Under the pieces are notes generated by a model. That model saw only the letters and a program-made list of their open reading frames with translations. It was not told the DNA's origin and searched no databases. The translations under genes were made by a program, and so were the position numbers. A stretch of DNA of 64,000 bases, from contig NZ_DS999411.1 of NCBI RefSeq assembly GCF_000158175.1, forward strand, positions 2,512,714 through 2,576,713, written 5' to 3'. Source of the stretch: Luminiphilus syltensis NOR5-1B (GTDB taxonomy: Bacteria; Pseudomonadota; Gammaproteobacteria; Pseudomonadales; Halieaceae). Numbering within the stretch: the stretch's first letter is position 1; each line of letters starts with the position of its first letter. Below are positions 1 to 8,945 of this stretch, one piece after another.

Positions 1-46
1 GCTAAACGAGAGCTAGTGAATCAGGAAATTCGATATTAAGCACTTT

Positions 47-478
47 GTGTTGAGCAGCGCGCTCCTTCTAGGTTTCTCTCTGTCTGTAATAGGCGCTGAG
101 CCCCTGGCCGGTGCAGCGGAAATAATGGAAACGGCAAAAGTGGAATGCGCGAGATTTAAGGGTGGACACTTCGATGCTACGGATGAAGCGGTCACATCCC
201 GTGATATTACGGGTGATGGCAGGCCAGAACTCATCGTAGACGCATCCCAGTTTTCCTGCTCGACATCAGTGTCTCTATGGGGCGGCTCGGGTGGAACGCT
301 CTTGTGGGTGCTCGTTGATGGAAATGCATACGATTTTGTTGCACACAAATGGCGGATTTTTGATGTGGATGGCCAGCAAATACTATTGCTCGCGGTACAC
401 TGGGCTCAGTGTGGCGATACCGTTGGACCTTGCTATCGAGCACTGGTTTGGAGCGACGGATTCAGGACGATCAGCTAG
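47..478 (+). CDS. Small secreted protein, unknown function
   Basis: A 143-residue protein of unknown function starting at a GTG; no clear Shine-Dalgarno is visible, so the start is uncertain. Residues 3-18 are hydrophobic and look like a signal peptide, so it is probably exported. The mature part has a calcium-loop-like stretch, DITGDGRPE (about 53-61), of the kind seen in small proteins with Asn/Asp-Gly-Asp-Gly repeats, and four cysteines (34, 71, 122, 129) that could form two disulfides in the periplasm. It stands alone ahead of an MFS gene on the same strand, so the context does not suggest a role. Confidence 0.55.
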   Translation: MLSSALLLGFSLSVIGAEPLAGAAEIMETAKVECARFKGGHFDATDEAVTSRDITGDGRPELIVDASQFSCSTSVSLWGGSGGTLLWVLVDGNAYDFVAHKWRIFDVDGQQILLLAVHWAQCGDTVGPCYRALVWSDGFRTIS

Positions 479-639
479 CGTTTTTTTTGCTGCTCTGCTT
501 ATTCCCCGCTTTGCCGACCTCTGCTCTTCCTCTTGTGACAAAGCCGCTCTTGTCAGTTATCGTTTCCCTGCGCCGCGCATGACCGCCGCGAATTTTTCAC
601 GTTCGACCTCGGAAGTATCGATTCATAGCGGGGCAAAAT

Positions 640-1833
640 ATGTCTGATCAGCACTTAGGGAATACTGGCGAGGAGGTTCACCCTAGCCATCCGCTGTCAC
701 TTTTTTCGGCGATACTGCTTGGCGTTATTGGCGCTGCTGTCTTTATTGTTCAGCCCGGCTTTGTTCAGGGGTTGGTCAAGTATTATCACTTCAGTGAGCA
801 GAGCGCGGGTTATGTCGCTTCCGTCGAAATGTGGGGCATAGCCTTAACCACATTGGTCATCGCGGTTGTGGTTAACCGGTTTAGTTGGCGCGTCATTTTG
901 GCCGTATCCATTGCACTAATGGCATGCGGTAACTTTTTCTCCATCTTTACCGACACCCCGGCTGTTTTCGCCAGCTGGCGATTTGTTGCCGGCATAGGGT
1001 CTGGCGGCCTTATCTCCCTGACCTTTACGATTATCGGCCTGACCGCCAACCCGGATCGGAATTTTGGCTATCTGATCATGGCCGTGCTGACCTTTGGCGC
1101 GTTGGGCTTATGGGTGATGCCCTTAGCCTTGAGTATTGTCGGCATCCCCGGCGTATTGTTGTTTTTTACGCTGTTTACCCTCCTGGGACTTCCCTTTGTT
1201 CGTTACCTGCCCACTTCAGGTGACACTCATGCGCAGGTAGAGACCGATGCTGTGGATTTACCTTTATGGCAGCGCGGCATGGCTGTCACGGCCATGTTTT
1301 TGTATTTCACCGGGCAGGGGGTGGTCTGGGTGTACCTGTTCCTCATCGGCGTTGAAGGTGGGGCCAGTGAGCAGCAGGTGGCCAATGGTCTTACGCTTTC
1401 TCAATTTCTTGGCATTGCAGGCGCATTTGCAGCGGTGCTCATTACTATTCGGTTTGGGCGACTAACGCCCATTACCTTCGGTATTTTGGGTGGGATTATC
1501 CCGCTTTTCTTCCTGATTGGGGAAATGGGTGCGCTGGTCTACGGGGTTGCCGTGAGTGTTTATAACTTTGCCTGGAATATGACCCACCCCTTTCTGTTGG
1601 CCGCGCTGGCCAGTTTTGATCGCAAGGGGACCGTAGTCACTCACGGTGTCGCCGCTCAGATGCTTGGCCTGGCGGTCGGCCCTGCAATCGCGGCCTACTT
1701 TATTTCCCCAGGGCAATTCGCGAGCGTGAATGGGCTGGGGATCGGCTTTTTTGCACTTGCGCTTTTCTTTATTGCCGTGCCGGTACTCGAACATCGACGA
1801 CGCATCAGAAGCGGCATTGAGCTGTCATCGTAA
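640..1833 (+). CDS. MFS transporter
   Basis: A 397-residue integral membrane protein with about 12 hydrophobic segments in two halves separated by a charged loop near residues 190-205. This is the usual size and shape of a major facilitator superfamily permease of the inner membrane. The conserved loop between helices 2 and 3 is only weakly recognisable (VVNRFSWR), so the subfamily and substrate cannot be told. An SDR dehydrogenase lies about 130 bp downstream on the same strand and a cyclase-family hydrolase beyond it. The permease may import the substrate of that short catabolic run, but this is inference from proximity. Confidence 0.8.
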   Translation: MSDQHLGNTGEEVHPSHPLSLFSAILLGVIGAAVFIVQPGFVQGLVKYYHFSEQSAGYVASVEMWGIALTTLVIAVVVNRFSWRVILAVSIALMACGNFFSIFTDTPAVFASWRFVAGIGSGGLISLTFTIIGLTANPDRNFGYLIMAVLTFGALGLWVMPLALSIVGIPGVLLFFTLFTLLGLPFVRYLPTSGDTHAQVETDAVDLPLWQRGMAVTAMFLYFTGQGVVWVYLFLIGVEGGASEQQVANGLTLSQFLGIAGAFAAVLITIRFGRLTPITFGILGGIIPLFFLIGEMGALVYGVAVSVYNFAWNMTHPFLLAALASFDRKGTVVTHGVAAQMLGLAVGPAIAAYFISPGQFASVNGLGIGFFALALFFIAVPVLEHRRRIRSGIELSS

Positions 1834-1960
1834 AGCTGGCCTGGGCGTTAAAACGCTTTTGTCTTCTCCTGCGATGAGGCGGAGAGGCGTATTTGCGCTT
1901 GTTATATGTGTTACCGGTAATGATTCAAATACGGAGTCTCGATAGATAAGGCGGGTCACA

Positions 1961-2782
1961 ATGAATTCAACAAACATCGATAACTACAGCAGTGAAAACG
2001 CTTTCACTGGAAAAGTGGCGCTCATTACCGGTGGTGCGACCGGGATCGGTGCGGCAACTGCCAGGCATCTCTCACGTTTGGGCGCGCGGGTGGTCATCAC
2101 TGGTCGTCGAGCGGACGTGTTGAATGATGTCGCTAATGAGATTGGTGGTGTCGCCGTGACCGGCGATGTGTCAACCGAAGAGGCCTGTACTCGCGCGGTG
2201 GCCGCAGCCGTCGAAAACTATGGGGGGCTCGATTTTGTGATTGCCAATGCGGGCATTACTCGCGAGGGCGCGATTGACGTTGAGTCGGAGGATGACTGGA
2301 ACCAGACCATGGACATCAATCTGGGCGGCGTTCGACGCGTTGCGCTGGCGGCAATTCCGGCGCTATCCGAGCGTCCCGGCGCCGCAATCGTCAATATTGC
2401 TTCGGCGGCGGGCCTTAGAGCAACGCCAAACGCGTGTAGCTACGTGACCAGTAAAACGGCACTCATCGGACTGACTCGCTCGATGGCTTACGACCTCGGG
2501 CCGCGGGGAATCAGAGTCAATGCGGTGTGTCCTGGGTGGGTCGCCACCGAAATGCTGGAAATGGAAATGAGTGGCCTGGCGAAAGAGAAAAATCTTTCGG
2601 TGGACGAGACGATCGATCGCTGTATAAGGCACTATCCGCTGCGGCGTTTGGCTGACCCAATCGAGGTGGCGCGGGTTATCGAATTTCTGGTGTCCGACAA
2701 AGCCTCTTTCATCACGGGTATTGCCTTGCCGGTTGACGGGGGAGGCGACATGGTTGACGTCGGCACCCTCGAATTTCGATAG
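1961..2782 (+). CDS. Short-chain dehydrogenase/reductase (SDR)
   Basis: A 273-residue classical SDR oxidoreductase. The nucleotide-binding motif TGGATGIG lies at residues 23-30, the structural NAG at about 97-99, the catalytic serine near 148 and the Tyr-x-x-x-Lys pair at Y161/K165, so the active site looks complete. The C-terminal part carries the usual PLRRLADPIEVA and VDGGG stretches. It resembles 3-oxoacyl-ACP reductase-like and sugar/alcohol dehydrogenases, and the substrate cannot be read from the sequence. An R-R after the second strand (TGRR, 47-50) is compatible with NADP preference. It stands between an MFS permease and a secreted cyclase-family enzyme. Confidence 0.85.
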   Translation: MNSTNIDNYSSENAFTGKVALITGGATGIGAATARHLSRLGARVVITGRRADVLNDVANEIGGVAVTGDVSTEEACTRAVAAAVENYGGLDFVIANAGITREGAIDVESEDDWNQTMDINLGGVRRVALAAIPALSERPGAAIVNIASAAGLRATPNACSYVTSKTALIGLTRSMAYDLGPRGIRVNAVCPGWVATEMLEMEMSGLAKEKNLSVDETIDRCIRHYPLRRLADPIEVARVIEFLVSDKASFITGIALPVDGGGDMVDVGTLEFR

Positions 2783-3084
2783 GCGTGAGGCGCCAAAGTT
2801 GTTGCTCGCAACATAACGACTGGTGTCGTCATCACTGGTCGTGAGTCTGTCAGCGTCGACCTGCGACGGCTCTCGGCAAGGTTTCTTAGCCTATTTCGAC
2901 AGCTACTTCGGGGCTTGGCGCCGTTCTGATGAAGTGCCCCTTCGAATTGCCGAACCGGTTGGTTACTTCAGGCCCGGCGTTGAACGCGGTGCATTGATCA
3001 GAAGAGGGTTAAACAGTCGCTCCACGTTTGCACGCGGCCGAGGTCCGAGGTACGTTGTCACCTCGACCATTTGAGCGGCCTATT
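2783..3084. other. Intergenic gap with a short repeat of the SDR gene
   Basis: There is no convincing gene in this gap. Reading on from the SDR stop, the frame at about 2795-2845 encodes GAKVV followed shortly by VVITGRE, which resembles the GARVVITGRR segment of the SDR just upstream. A 15-base stretch at 2828-2842 is identical to 2093-2107 in that gene. This may be a remnant of a tandem SDR duplication or chance. The reading frame closes at a TGA near 2928. Confidence 0.3.
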
Positions 3085-4161
3085 ATGATCAAGTCTTTCT
3101 GTTTCCAACCTTCAAAATCAGTGTTGGCGATGATGGTTCTTGTTGCCATGCCACTGCCGGCAATACCCGTGTTCTCCGCGAATGATGAACCCCTCAACGA
3201 GAACTGGTCGCCCAGCGAATGGGGTGAGGAGGACCGAATTGGGGCAGTCAATCGCACGACGCCCAAAACAGTCCTCGATGCGGTAGCGCTGGTGAAGCAG
3301 GGCAAGGTGGCAACGCTGGGCAAGGTTTATCAGTCGGATATGCCGCTTTTTGGCCAGCGCCAATGGGAGCTGAGTATTCCGGGGTTTCCGACCTATGAGG
3401 GGATTGGGTCCATGGAAGCGGTGGGTAACGATGAGCTGCTGACCGCGGAAATCGGCCAGGTGGGTACGCAGTTTGATGGGCCGGGGCATATCGGTGTTCG
3501 CACCTCCAAGGGCGATTTTTTCTATAACGGGCGCTATCTTGAAGATCCCGATGTCACCCCTGAGGATCTCGGGCCGCTGGGTGTCGAACACATTGCAGAA
3601 AAAGGGTTTGTATGCCGCGGTGTCCTCTTGGACGCTGTGGGCTTTCGTGGTGGGCCGCTCCCGGTGCCGCCCGAAAGCGGCGTCGAGAGTCTCGGCTTTA
3701 TTACCGCGGAGGACATTAAGGCGATGGTTGCCAGGCAGGGCATAGCACCTATTGCAGAGGGGGACTGCGTGTTTCTTTACACCGGACACGGCGATATTTG
3801 GCATCCCAGCGAGTGGGATAGTTTTGACGCCGAGGAAAAGGCCCGTCGCCGCGAACGCTTCAATACGGGGACACCCGGTTATGGACTCTCTGGCTGCGAA
3901 TATCTGGCTTCGCGCAAAGTGATTCTCTGGGGTTCCGATACGCACTCGAGCGAGGCGACGGCCCTGGATGGTGGCGGCGAGACCGAGCAACCTTATGAGT
4001 GCCATTTGAAGATGATGACTCGCAGTGGTATTTGGAATATCGAGAATCTCGACCTCAGCCAGCTGGTGGAAGACAAGGCTTACGAATTTTTATTCACGTG
4101 GGCGCCGCTGAAGTTAAAGGGCGCTACGGGATCGCCGGGCAACCCGATCGCGATCTACTAA
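3085..4161 (+). CDS. Secreted cyclase-family metal-dependent hydrolase
   Basis: A 358-residue member of the cyclase family (kynurenine formamidase / isatin hydrolase superfamily, PF04199), which hydrolyses cyclic or linear amides using a divalent metal. I chose the ATG at 3085 because it gives a signal peptide (basic MIKS, then a hydrophobic core at about 13-30). An upstream TTG at 3028 would add 19 unlikely residues. The family motif HxGTHxDxPxH appears as QxGTQxDGPGH (125-135): the Asp and last His are kept and two His are replaced by Gln. I believe Gln variants occur in the longer members of the family, so this need not mean inactivity. Likely periplasmic; substrate unknown. Confidence 0.8.
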   Translation: MIKSFCFQPSKSVLAMMVLVAMPLPAIPVFSANDEPLNENWSPSEWGEEDRIGAVNRTTPKTVLDAVALVKQGKVATLGKVYQSDMPLFGQRQWELSIPGFPTYEGIGSMEAVGNDELLTAEIGQVGTQFDGPGHIGVRTSKGDFFYNGRYLEDPDVTPEDLGPLGVEHIAEKGFVCRGVLLDAVGFRGGPLPVPPESGVESLGFITAEDIKAMVARQGIAPIAEGDCVFLYTGHGDIWHPSEWDSFDAEEKARRRERFNTGTPGYGLSGCEYLASRKVILWGSDTHSSEATALDGGGETEQPYECHLKMMTRSGIWNIENLDLSQLVEDKAYEFLFTWAPLKLKGATGSPGNPIAIY

Positions 4162-4310
4162 GATACGTAGGCTGATGTTGACGGCTAATGAAACGCAAAG
4201 ATTCGTGCTGCGCCTTGTTCCGGTTGAATAGGAAGAGGCGTTGGCCGGATGCCTTAGGGTGAAAATCCGTTAACACCCGCGCCGGCGATCTATTAACGAC
4301 TGAAATTTTT

Positions 4311-5225
4311 ATGCTGATTTATACCCACTCAGACTGTCTTGAACACGAAACCCAGTCCGGCCATCCCGAGCGCCCGGATCGCTTGCGTGGCGTGTGGGCG
4401 CATTTGGAGCGAACGGGTTTCTTACAGGACTGCGAGGTTCGTGATGCTCCCCTGGCCAGCGCACACGATCTTGGAGCGGTACACGCCGGCGCTTATCTGG
4501 AACAGTTGAGGGCGCTCTCTCCCGAGCAGGGGCTTGTCCAGGTAGATCCGGATACGGCGTTGTGCCCGGCATCACTCGCAGCCGCCACGCGGGCCGCGGG
4601 TGCCGTGGTCGATGGCACCCGAGCGGTGCTGGCAGGTGAGGCCGATAGCGTATTTTGTGCCGTACGGCCGCCGGGGCACCACGCCGAGTCGGATGCGGCC
4701 ATGGGCTTTTGTTTGTTTAACAGTGTGGCGGTAGCGGCCCATTTTTCCCTGGGTCAGCCGGGTATCGAGCGGGTGGCCATACTCGATTTTGATGTGCATC
4801 ACGGCAACGGCACTGTACAGATTTTTGCTGATGACCCGAGGGTGCTGGTGTGTTCGAGCTTTCAGTATCCGTTTTATCCCGGACGTTATGATGAGCTCAT
4901 CAGGGACCATGTCATTCTTACTCCGCTCGCGGCGGGCAGTGACGGGAATGTGTTTCGCAGGGCAGTGGAGCAAGACTGGTTCGACCGTATCAGCCGGCAC
5001 GCACCCCAATTGATTTTTGTCTCCGCCGGTTTTGATGCACATCATCTCGACCCATTGGGCGGACTGAATCTCACCGAATCGGATTTCACCTGGGTGACCG
5101 GGCACATTAAGTCATTGGCGAATTCTTACGCTCAAGGGCGAGTTGTTTCTGCCCTTGAAGGCGGATATGACATTGGCGCGTTGTCCACCAGCGCGCTGGC
5201 TCACGTTGAAGCCTTGCGTAGCTGA
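4311..5225 (+). CDS. HDAC-family deacetylase (acetylpolyamine amidohydrolase-like)
   Basis: A 304-residue class II histone-deacetylase-like protein. Bacterial members remove acetyl groups from polyamines or other small amides, or from proteins. The zinc-site and charge-relay residues are all present: HPERPDR at 18-24, RPPGHHA at 119-125 (His-His pair 123/124), DFDVHHGNGT at 159-168 (ligands D161 and H163), SAGFDAHH at 238-245 (ligand D242), and LEGGYD with the transition-state tyrosine near 290. No signal peptide is seen, so it is cytoplasmic. It is monocistronic, followed by a convergent ACP phosphodiesterase gene. Confidence 0.88.
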   Translation: MLIYTHSDCLEHETQSGHPERPDRLRGVWAHLERTGFLQDCEVRDAPLASAHDLGAVHAGAYLEQLRALSPEQGLVQVDPDTALCPASLAAATRAAGAVVDGTRAVLAGEADSVFCAVRPPGHHAESDAAMGFCLFNSVAVAAHFSLGQPGIERVAILDFDVHHGNGTVQIFADDPRVLVCSSFQYPFYPGRYDELIRDHVILTPLAAGSDGNVFRRAVEQDWFDRISRHAPQLIFVSAGFDAHHLDPLGGLNLTESDFTWVTGHIKSLANSYAQGRVVSALEGGYDIGALSTSALAHVEALRS

Positions 5226-5296
5226 ATCCGCTCGTCGGTGGCCGTCGCACCGACGTCCCATCGGCGCGGGTTTAATTTACGGGTGCGCTGACCTCG

Positions 5297-5893
5297 TCAC
5301 GCCACATCGGGAGCCGTCTCTGGTCGAGTTGCCGCAAATCGAACCAATTCAGGAAAGAATTCGCTGAAATCGGCTTCCAGAAACTGATAGTTCCTCTCGA
5401 GTTCGGTGATAGCTTGGCCCAATGGACTGGGGCGTGTCAGCCGAGTTGCGATACCTTTGAGGGCACGATCGATGCCGTCGATATTTCGGTAACTGCGCAG
5501 CAGGTCGGTCTCTACCAGGTAGTGCATACTCCGTTGCATCCGAGCAGGTAGCTGGCTGCGATTTTGACGGACGATGCTGTACACCCGGGCGGCGAAGTCA
5601 TCGAGTGGAACATCGGAATACACCTCCCAATGGGTTGCCAGGAAGTGGTCGTAGAACATGTCGATCAGTATTCCAGCATAACGCCGATGCGGGCCGCTGA
5701 GCCGGCCTCGGCTGCGTTTGAACAGCGTATGTGAATCGGTGAATGAGTCTATTCGCCGATGCCGGAGGATGCCGAGCCGAATATCTTCGGGCAAGTTCGC
5801 ATCAACCGCGCCCTTGTGGAAGTCACCCATCAGGTTTCCAATCAGTGATAGTGGACGATCATCTGCAAGGTAAAGATGTGCCAGGTAATTCAT
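5297..5893 (-). CDS. acpH: Acyl carrier protein phosphodiesterase
   Basis: A 198-residue protein of the ACP phosphodiesterase family (PF04336/DUF479), which removes the 4'-phosphopantetheine arm from holo-ACP using a metal-dependent HD-like fold. The start was placed at the ATG at 5893 because MNYLAHLYLA is the family's characteristic N-terminus; an open frame upstream to 6121 is not family-like. The motif GNLMGDF, then RHRRIDSFTDSH, and DMFYDHFLA carry the conserved His/Asp residues. Length is close to E. coli AcpH (193). It is divergent from the cupin gene, leaving about 190 bp for two promoters. Confidence 0.88.
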   Translation of the reverse strand: MNYLAHLYLADDRPLSLIGNLMGDFHKGAVDANLPEDIRLGILRHRRIDSFTDSHTLFKRSRGRLSGPHRRYAGILIDMFYDHFLATHWEVYSDVPLDDFAARVYSIVRQNRSQLPARMQRSMHYLVETDLLRSYRNIDGIDRALKGIATRLTRPSPLGQAITELERNYQFLEADFSEFFPELVRFAATRPETAPDVA

Positions 5894-6083
5894 AACTTGA
5901 CCGAATTTAAATCTGGTTAGCGGTGGGGGGTCGATAGGGGAGATGCCGAAGTTGCTGTTATTTTGTCCCCTATGCTCTGTGCTCTCCGTCTTCACGTAGT
6001 ATGCCAGCGTACCTGCTCGGTGCCTTTCAATCACCGATGTGTTGTTAAGTATCGCTTGTTCACAGCAATGGAGGTCATCGACC

Positions 6084-6443
6084 ATGTCCAGAAGCATCGC
6101 AGACCTGATAAACATAGCCAAGAGTAACGCCTCGACCGAGCGTTACCCGACGCCGCCAGAAAAGTGTGTCAAAGGCGCGCCAATACAGGAAGCAACAACG
6201 CACTTTGTTGCTGACGACAAGTTTTACGTGGGTGAATGGGGTGCAGAGGCCGGTTGCTGGCGCGTGACTTACACCGAGCATGAGTATTTTCGCATTCTGA
6301 GCGGGCACTCAGTGCTTCGTGATCATGAGGGTAACGCGGTGGATTTAAGAGCAGGCGACGAATACTGCGTGCCCGCGGGCTTTGAGGGTGAGTGGGAAGT
6401 GATCGAGCCAACACGGAAAACATTTGTCATCTACGAGCCATGA
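6084..6443 (+). CDS. Cupin domain-containing protein (Cupin_3/DUF861)
   Basis: A 119-residue single-domain cupin of the DUF861/EutQ-like type. The second half, from GCWRVTYTEHEYFRILSG through AGDEYCVPAGFEGEWEV to RKTFVIYEP, follows the family's small beta-barrel pattern. The start at 6084 follows a GGAGG at about 6070-6074. It is cytoplasmic with no other domain. These proteins bind small ligands or act as isomerase-like helpers, and the function of this one is unknown. It is divergent from acpH. Confidence 0.78.
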   Translation: MSRSIADLINIAKSNASTERYPTPPEKCVKGAPIQEATTHFVADDKFYVGEWGAEAGCWRVTYTEHEYFRILSGHSVLRDHEGNAVDLRAGDEYCVPAGFEGEWEVIEPTRKTFVIYEP

Positions 6444-6668
6444 GAAGCGTGATCGGCAGCTGATTTTCAGGGCAGTATCCACGCTTCACCATCCATCGTG
6501 TCGCGGATGTCGCCCGAATCAGCTGGAGGGTGCTAGCCACGGCAGGCCCCCTGCAGTTTATCGGTAGAGGAGATGCTGATGTCGACACCACCCCTGTTGG
6601 CTGGTAACGCTTTTTCAGCATTAAGCGGGTTATGCGGTTGCCGAATTCAGGCGGCGATTTCTGACTCG

Positions 6669-7133
6669 CTATAGACCGCGCTTGCGGTCCCGCCCGCTTG
6701 TCTTCGCATCGGAGAGTGCTTTACCCGCAATCGAGATCAGGTATTTCAGGTTGTCGTTGCCGATCTCCGAAGAGGCTATCCCCGACCTGAGTTTCAATGT
6801 GAAAAACTCATCACCGACGTTCACAGGATTTTCGTTCATCGCGGTTCGGACTCTCTGGGTGAATGTAGCCGCCGCTGCTGCATCGGTACCGGGAAGTAGT
6901 GCGGTAAATTCCTCGCCACCAAAGCGTGCGACAATGTCATAGTCTCTGTAGCAATCCCTCAGTATATTGGCGAAGTGCTTTAGGGCCTCATCACCCACGT
7001 CATGGCCATAGCTATCGTTTATTGTTTTGAAATGATCGATATCGAGGAAGGCAATGCTATAGGGCGTCTTGCTTCGTTTGGCCAGCGCCAAAATCGGCTC
7101 GGCGTTAAGAAAGAATGCCCGCCGGTTCAACAA
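6669..7133 (-). CDS. Truncated GGDEF (diguanylate cyclase) domain protein
   Basis: A 154-residue GGDEF domain with almost nothing in front of it. It keeps the metal/substrate motif FLDIDHFKTIND (29-40), the GHDVGDEAL stretch and the signature GGEEF at 72-76, so cyclic-di-GMP synthesis chemistry could be intact. Only a TTG can start the frame at 7133. Upstream in the same frame to 7172 the translation still matches the domain's start (LRNAASHDFLTEL) before a TGA at 7173-7175. The gene has therefore lost its sensory N-terminus and probably its proper start, and is best seen as a remnant. A fragment of a sensor kinase lies just beyond, pointing the other way. Confidence 0.6.
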   Translation of the reverse strand: MLNRRAFFLNAEPILALAKRSKTPYSIAFLDIDHFKTINDSYGHDVGDEALKHFANILRDCYRDYDIVARFGGEEFTALLPGTDAAAAATFTQRVRTAMNENPVNVGDEFFTLKLRSGIASSEIGNDNLKYLISIAGKALSDAKTSGRDRKRGL

Positions 7134-7271
7134 TTCGGTTAAAAAATCGTGGCTTGCCGCATTTCTTAGTCCTCATAATTGGTAGGGCGATCGCGATCAA
7201 TTGTCGGTTCAAGGCGACGAACGGTAGCCGGGGTCGGTTTTACGCCAAACCGCCTCAGTTATACTGCGCCG

Positions 7272-7439
7272 ATGCTGTCTTCCCTGCTCATTGTAGATAA
7301 GCGCCGCGTTTTTTGGCTTCTCCAGTTCGCGGGTTGGTTTGGTTGGGGAAGCACCCATTACCTGGGTACGCTGATCTGGTCACGACCGCTGGAGTTATAC
7401 CCGGCCTATCTGTCGATTGCTGCGGTCATCCACTGCTAA
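7272..7439 (+). pseudogene. N-terminal fragment of a membrane sensor (LytS-like kinase?)
   Basis: An ATG-started 55-residue frame that reads like the first one and a half membrane helices of a sensor histidine kinase (RRVFWLLQFAGWFGW, then PLELYPAYLSIAAV) and then stops. Nothing that continues the protein is visible downstream before the dUTPase gene. I call it a broken gene left after a deletion. The family call rests on pattern recognition only. Confidence 0.35.
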
Positions 7440-7630
7440 GAACAACTGGCGCTTGAGCCATAATGCCGCGATTGGTGGCCTTCCGGCAGTTTAGCGGGAT
7501 TCGAGGTGCCTGGGCCTTCACTTCCGCGCCCAGATGCAGGATCATCGCGGCCATCGCGCCATTTCACCCCCGGGCCACCCCCGGGACTGAGAATGGTCAA
7601 TATCATCCTGCAAACAGCGAACGTTTTCCC

Positions 7631-8245
7631 ATGCGCCAAGCCATCCGCACCATGTTAACCATGCAGCACCAGATGAATACTCGAGTCCATGAGGATTGGG
7701 TAAACCAAAACTACGAGTGGTATCGCGCGGTTTGGATTGAGTGCGGTGAACTCATGGATCACATTGGTTACAAGTGGTGGAAGAAGCAAACCGCGGACGT
7801 CGAGCAGGTGCGTCTGGAAATCGTCGATATCTGGCATTTCGGGATGTCGGCTTTGTTTGATCCCTCGATCGATATCGATGGGCTCGCGCAGCAAATTGAA
7901 GTCGAGCTGTATCACGCTGAACCCGAGACGGGGGATGTCAGGCTTGCCACCGAGGCGCTGGCGGCGCATACGCTGCAAAGCAGGGCTTTTTCAGTGGCGC
8001 TGTTTGCCCAGTTGATGCTCGCTGCTGAGTTGAGTTTCGATGAGCTGTATCAGCACTATGTCGGTAAAAATGTCTTGAATTTTTTCCGGCAGGATAATGG
8101 GTACAAAGACGGCTCCTACATCAAGGAATGGCGGGGGCGCGAAGATAACGAGCATCTCAGTGAGCTGATCGCGCAATTAGACGACAGCGCAGAGGATTTT
8201 CCCGATCAGGTGTACCAGGGGTTGCAGCAGCGTTACCCCGGTTAA
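7631..8245 (+). CDS. dUTP diphosphatase, dimeric MazG-like (dUTPase_2)
   Basis: A 204-residue all-alpha NTP pyrophosphohydrolase of the dimeric dUTPase family (PF08761), which hydrolyses dUTP to dUMP and pyrophosphate, keeping uracil out of DNA and feeding thymidylate synthesis. The metal-binding signature is complete: ECGE (37-40) followed by EIVD (63-66). WWKKQ between them and the KNVLNFFRQDNGYKDGSY stretch are typical of this family rather than of trimeric Dut. The ATG at 7631 was chosen over an open frame reaching back to 7463, whose translation is not protein-like. It is convergent with the TetR gene. Confidence 0.85.
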   Translation: MRQAIRTMLTMQHQMNTRVHEDWVNQNYEWYRAVWIECGELMDHIGYKWWKKQTADVEQVRLEIVDIWHFGMSALFDPSIDIDGLAQQIEVELYHAEPETGDVRLATEALAAHTLQSRAFSVALFAQLMLAAELSFDELYQHYVGKNVLNFFRQDNGYKDGSYIKEWRGREDNEHLSELIAQLDDSAEDFPDQVYQGLQQRYPG

Positions 8246-8265
8246 TGTCCTGCGGCCGACCGAGG

Positions 8266-8904
8266 CTAACGCGAGTTACAGACCCTTTCGAAGCCGGCAA
8301 CGACGAAGGGAATCATATGATCGCAGGCCATTCGCAGGTCGGTCGATTTACAGAGCCCCCCCGATAATTTATCAATGCGCCCGGTGCGTGCGAACGTGAG
8401 TGTCAGTGCGCCCGACAAATTTTGAAAACACCAGTAAATCGCCTCATCGCTCGAGTGGGGTAGGGCGAATTTAAGGGCGGCAATAAATTCACCGACCAGC
8501 TCATCGAATAACTCCGACATCATTCGCGAGCCCCAGTAGGCGGAATTGTTTATGTAAGCGATCAGTGTCAGATAGTTGGCCCAGCCCTCGTCGCCGGTTT
8601 CCTGGGCCATCTCGAGGGGTCGTAGAAACGCTTCCACAATCGCTTCAACGGAGGGTGCGGCCGGTGCGGCTTCAGCGCAGGCCTCCCGCAGGGCAAGCAG
8701 ACGTGCCTCGTTGAGCTCTGTAGCCCGACGTTTGAATACCGCCTCGAAAAGCGCCAGCTTTTTACCGAAATGATAGTTCGCCAGAGCCACATCCACGTTG
8801 GCTGCGGTGGCGATTTGACGGAGCGTGACTCCGTCAAATCCGCGCGCTGCAAACAGGGCTTCCGCGGCGTCAAGAATTCGGTCGCGTTTACTCGTTGCAT
8901 TCAT
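8266..8904 (-). CDS. TetR/AcrR family transcriptional regulator
   Basis: A 212-residue TetR-type repressor. The N-terminal helix-turn-helix is clear (AAEALFAARGFDGVTLRQIA, then VDVALANYHFGKK, residues about 13-50), and the C-terminal ligand domain is of the kind with a closing YWCFQNLSGALTLTFARTGR helix. It is transcribed away from an acyl-CoA ligase/hydrolase pair. The shared intergenic space contains a 22-bp palindrome (8946-8967) that is a likely operator. The effector is probably a fatty acid or acyl-CoA, inferred from the neighbours. Confidence 0.87.
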   Translation of the reverse strand: MNATSKRDRILDAAEALFAARGFDGVTLRQIATAANVDVALANYHFGKKLALFEAVFKRRATELNEARLLALREACAEAAPAAPSVEAIVEAFLRPLEMAQETGDEGWANYLTLIAYINNSAYWGSRMMSELFDELVGEFIAALKFALPHSSDEAIYWCFQNLSGALTLTFARTGRIDKLSGGLCKSTDLRMACDHMIPFVVAGFERVCNSR

Positions 8905-8945
8905 CCGATCAACCCATCTCGTTAGTTAACCTATTGCCTGGTTGC

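Noticed and set aside
291-647. Open frame of 118 codons overlapping the first secreted protein and the MFS start
   Set aside because: Composition is not protein-like and it overlaps the better-supported frame at 47-478.
2823-3074. 83-codon frame upstream of the cyclase gene
   Set aside because: No recognisable motif, no ribosome site, and it lies in the gap with SDR-like debris.
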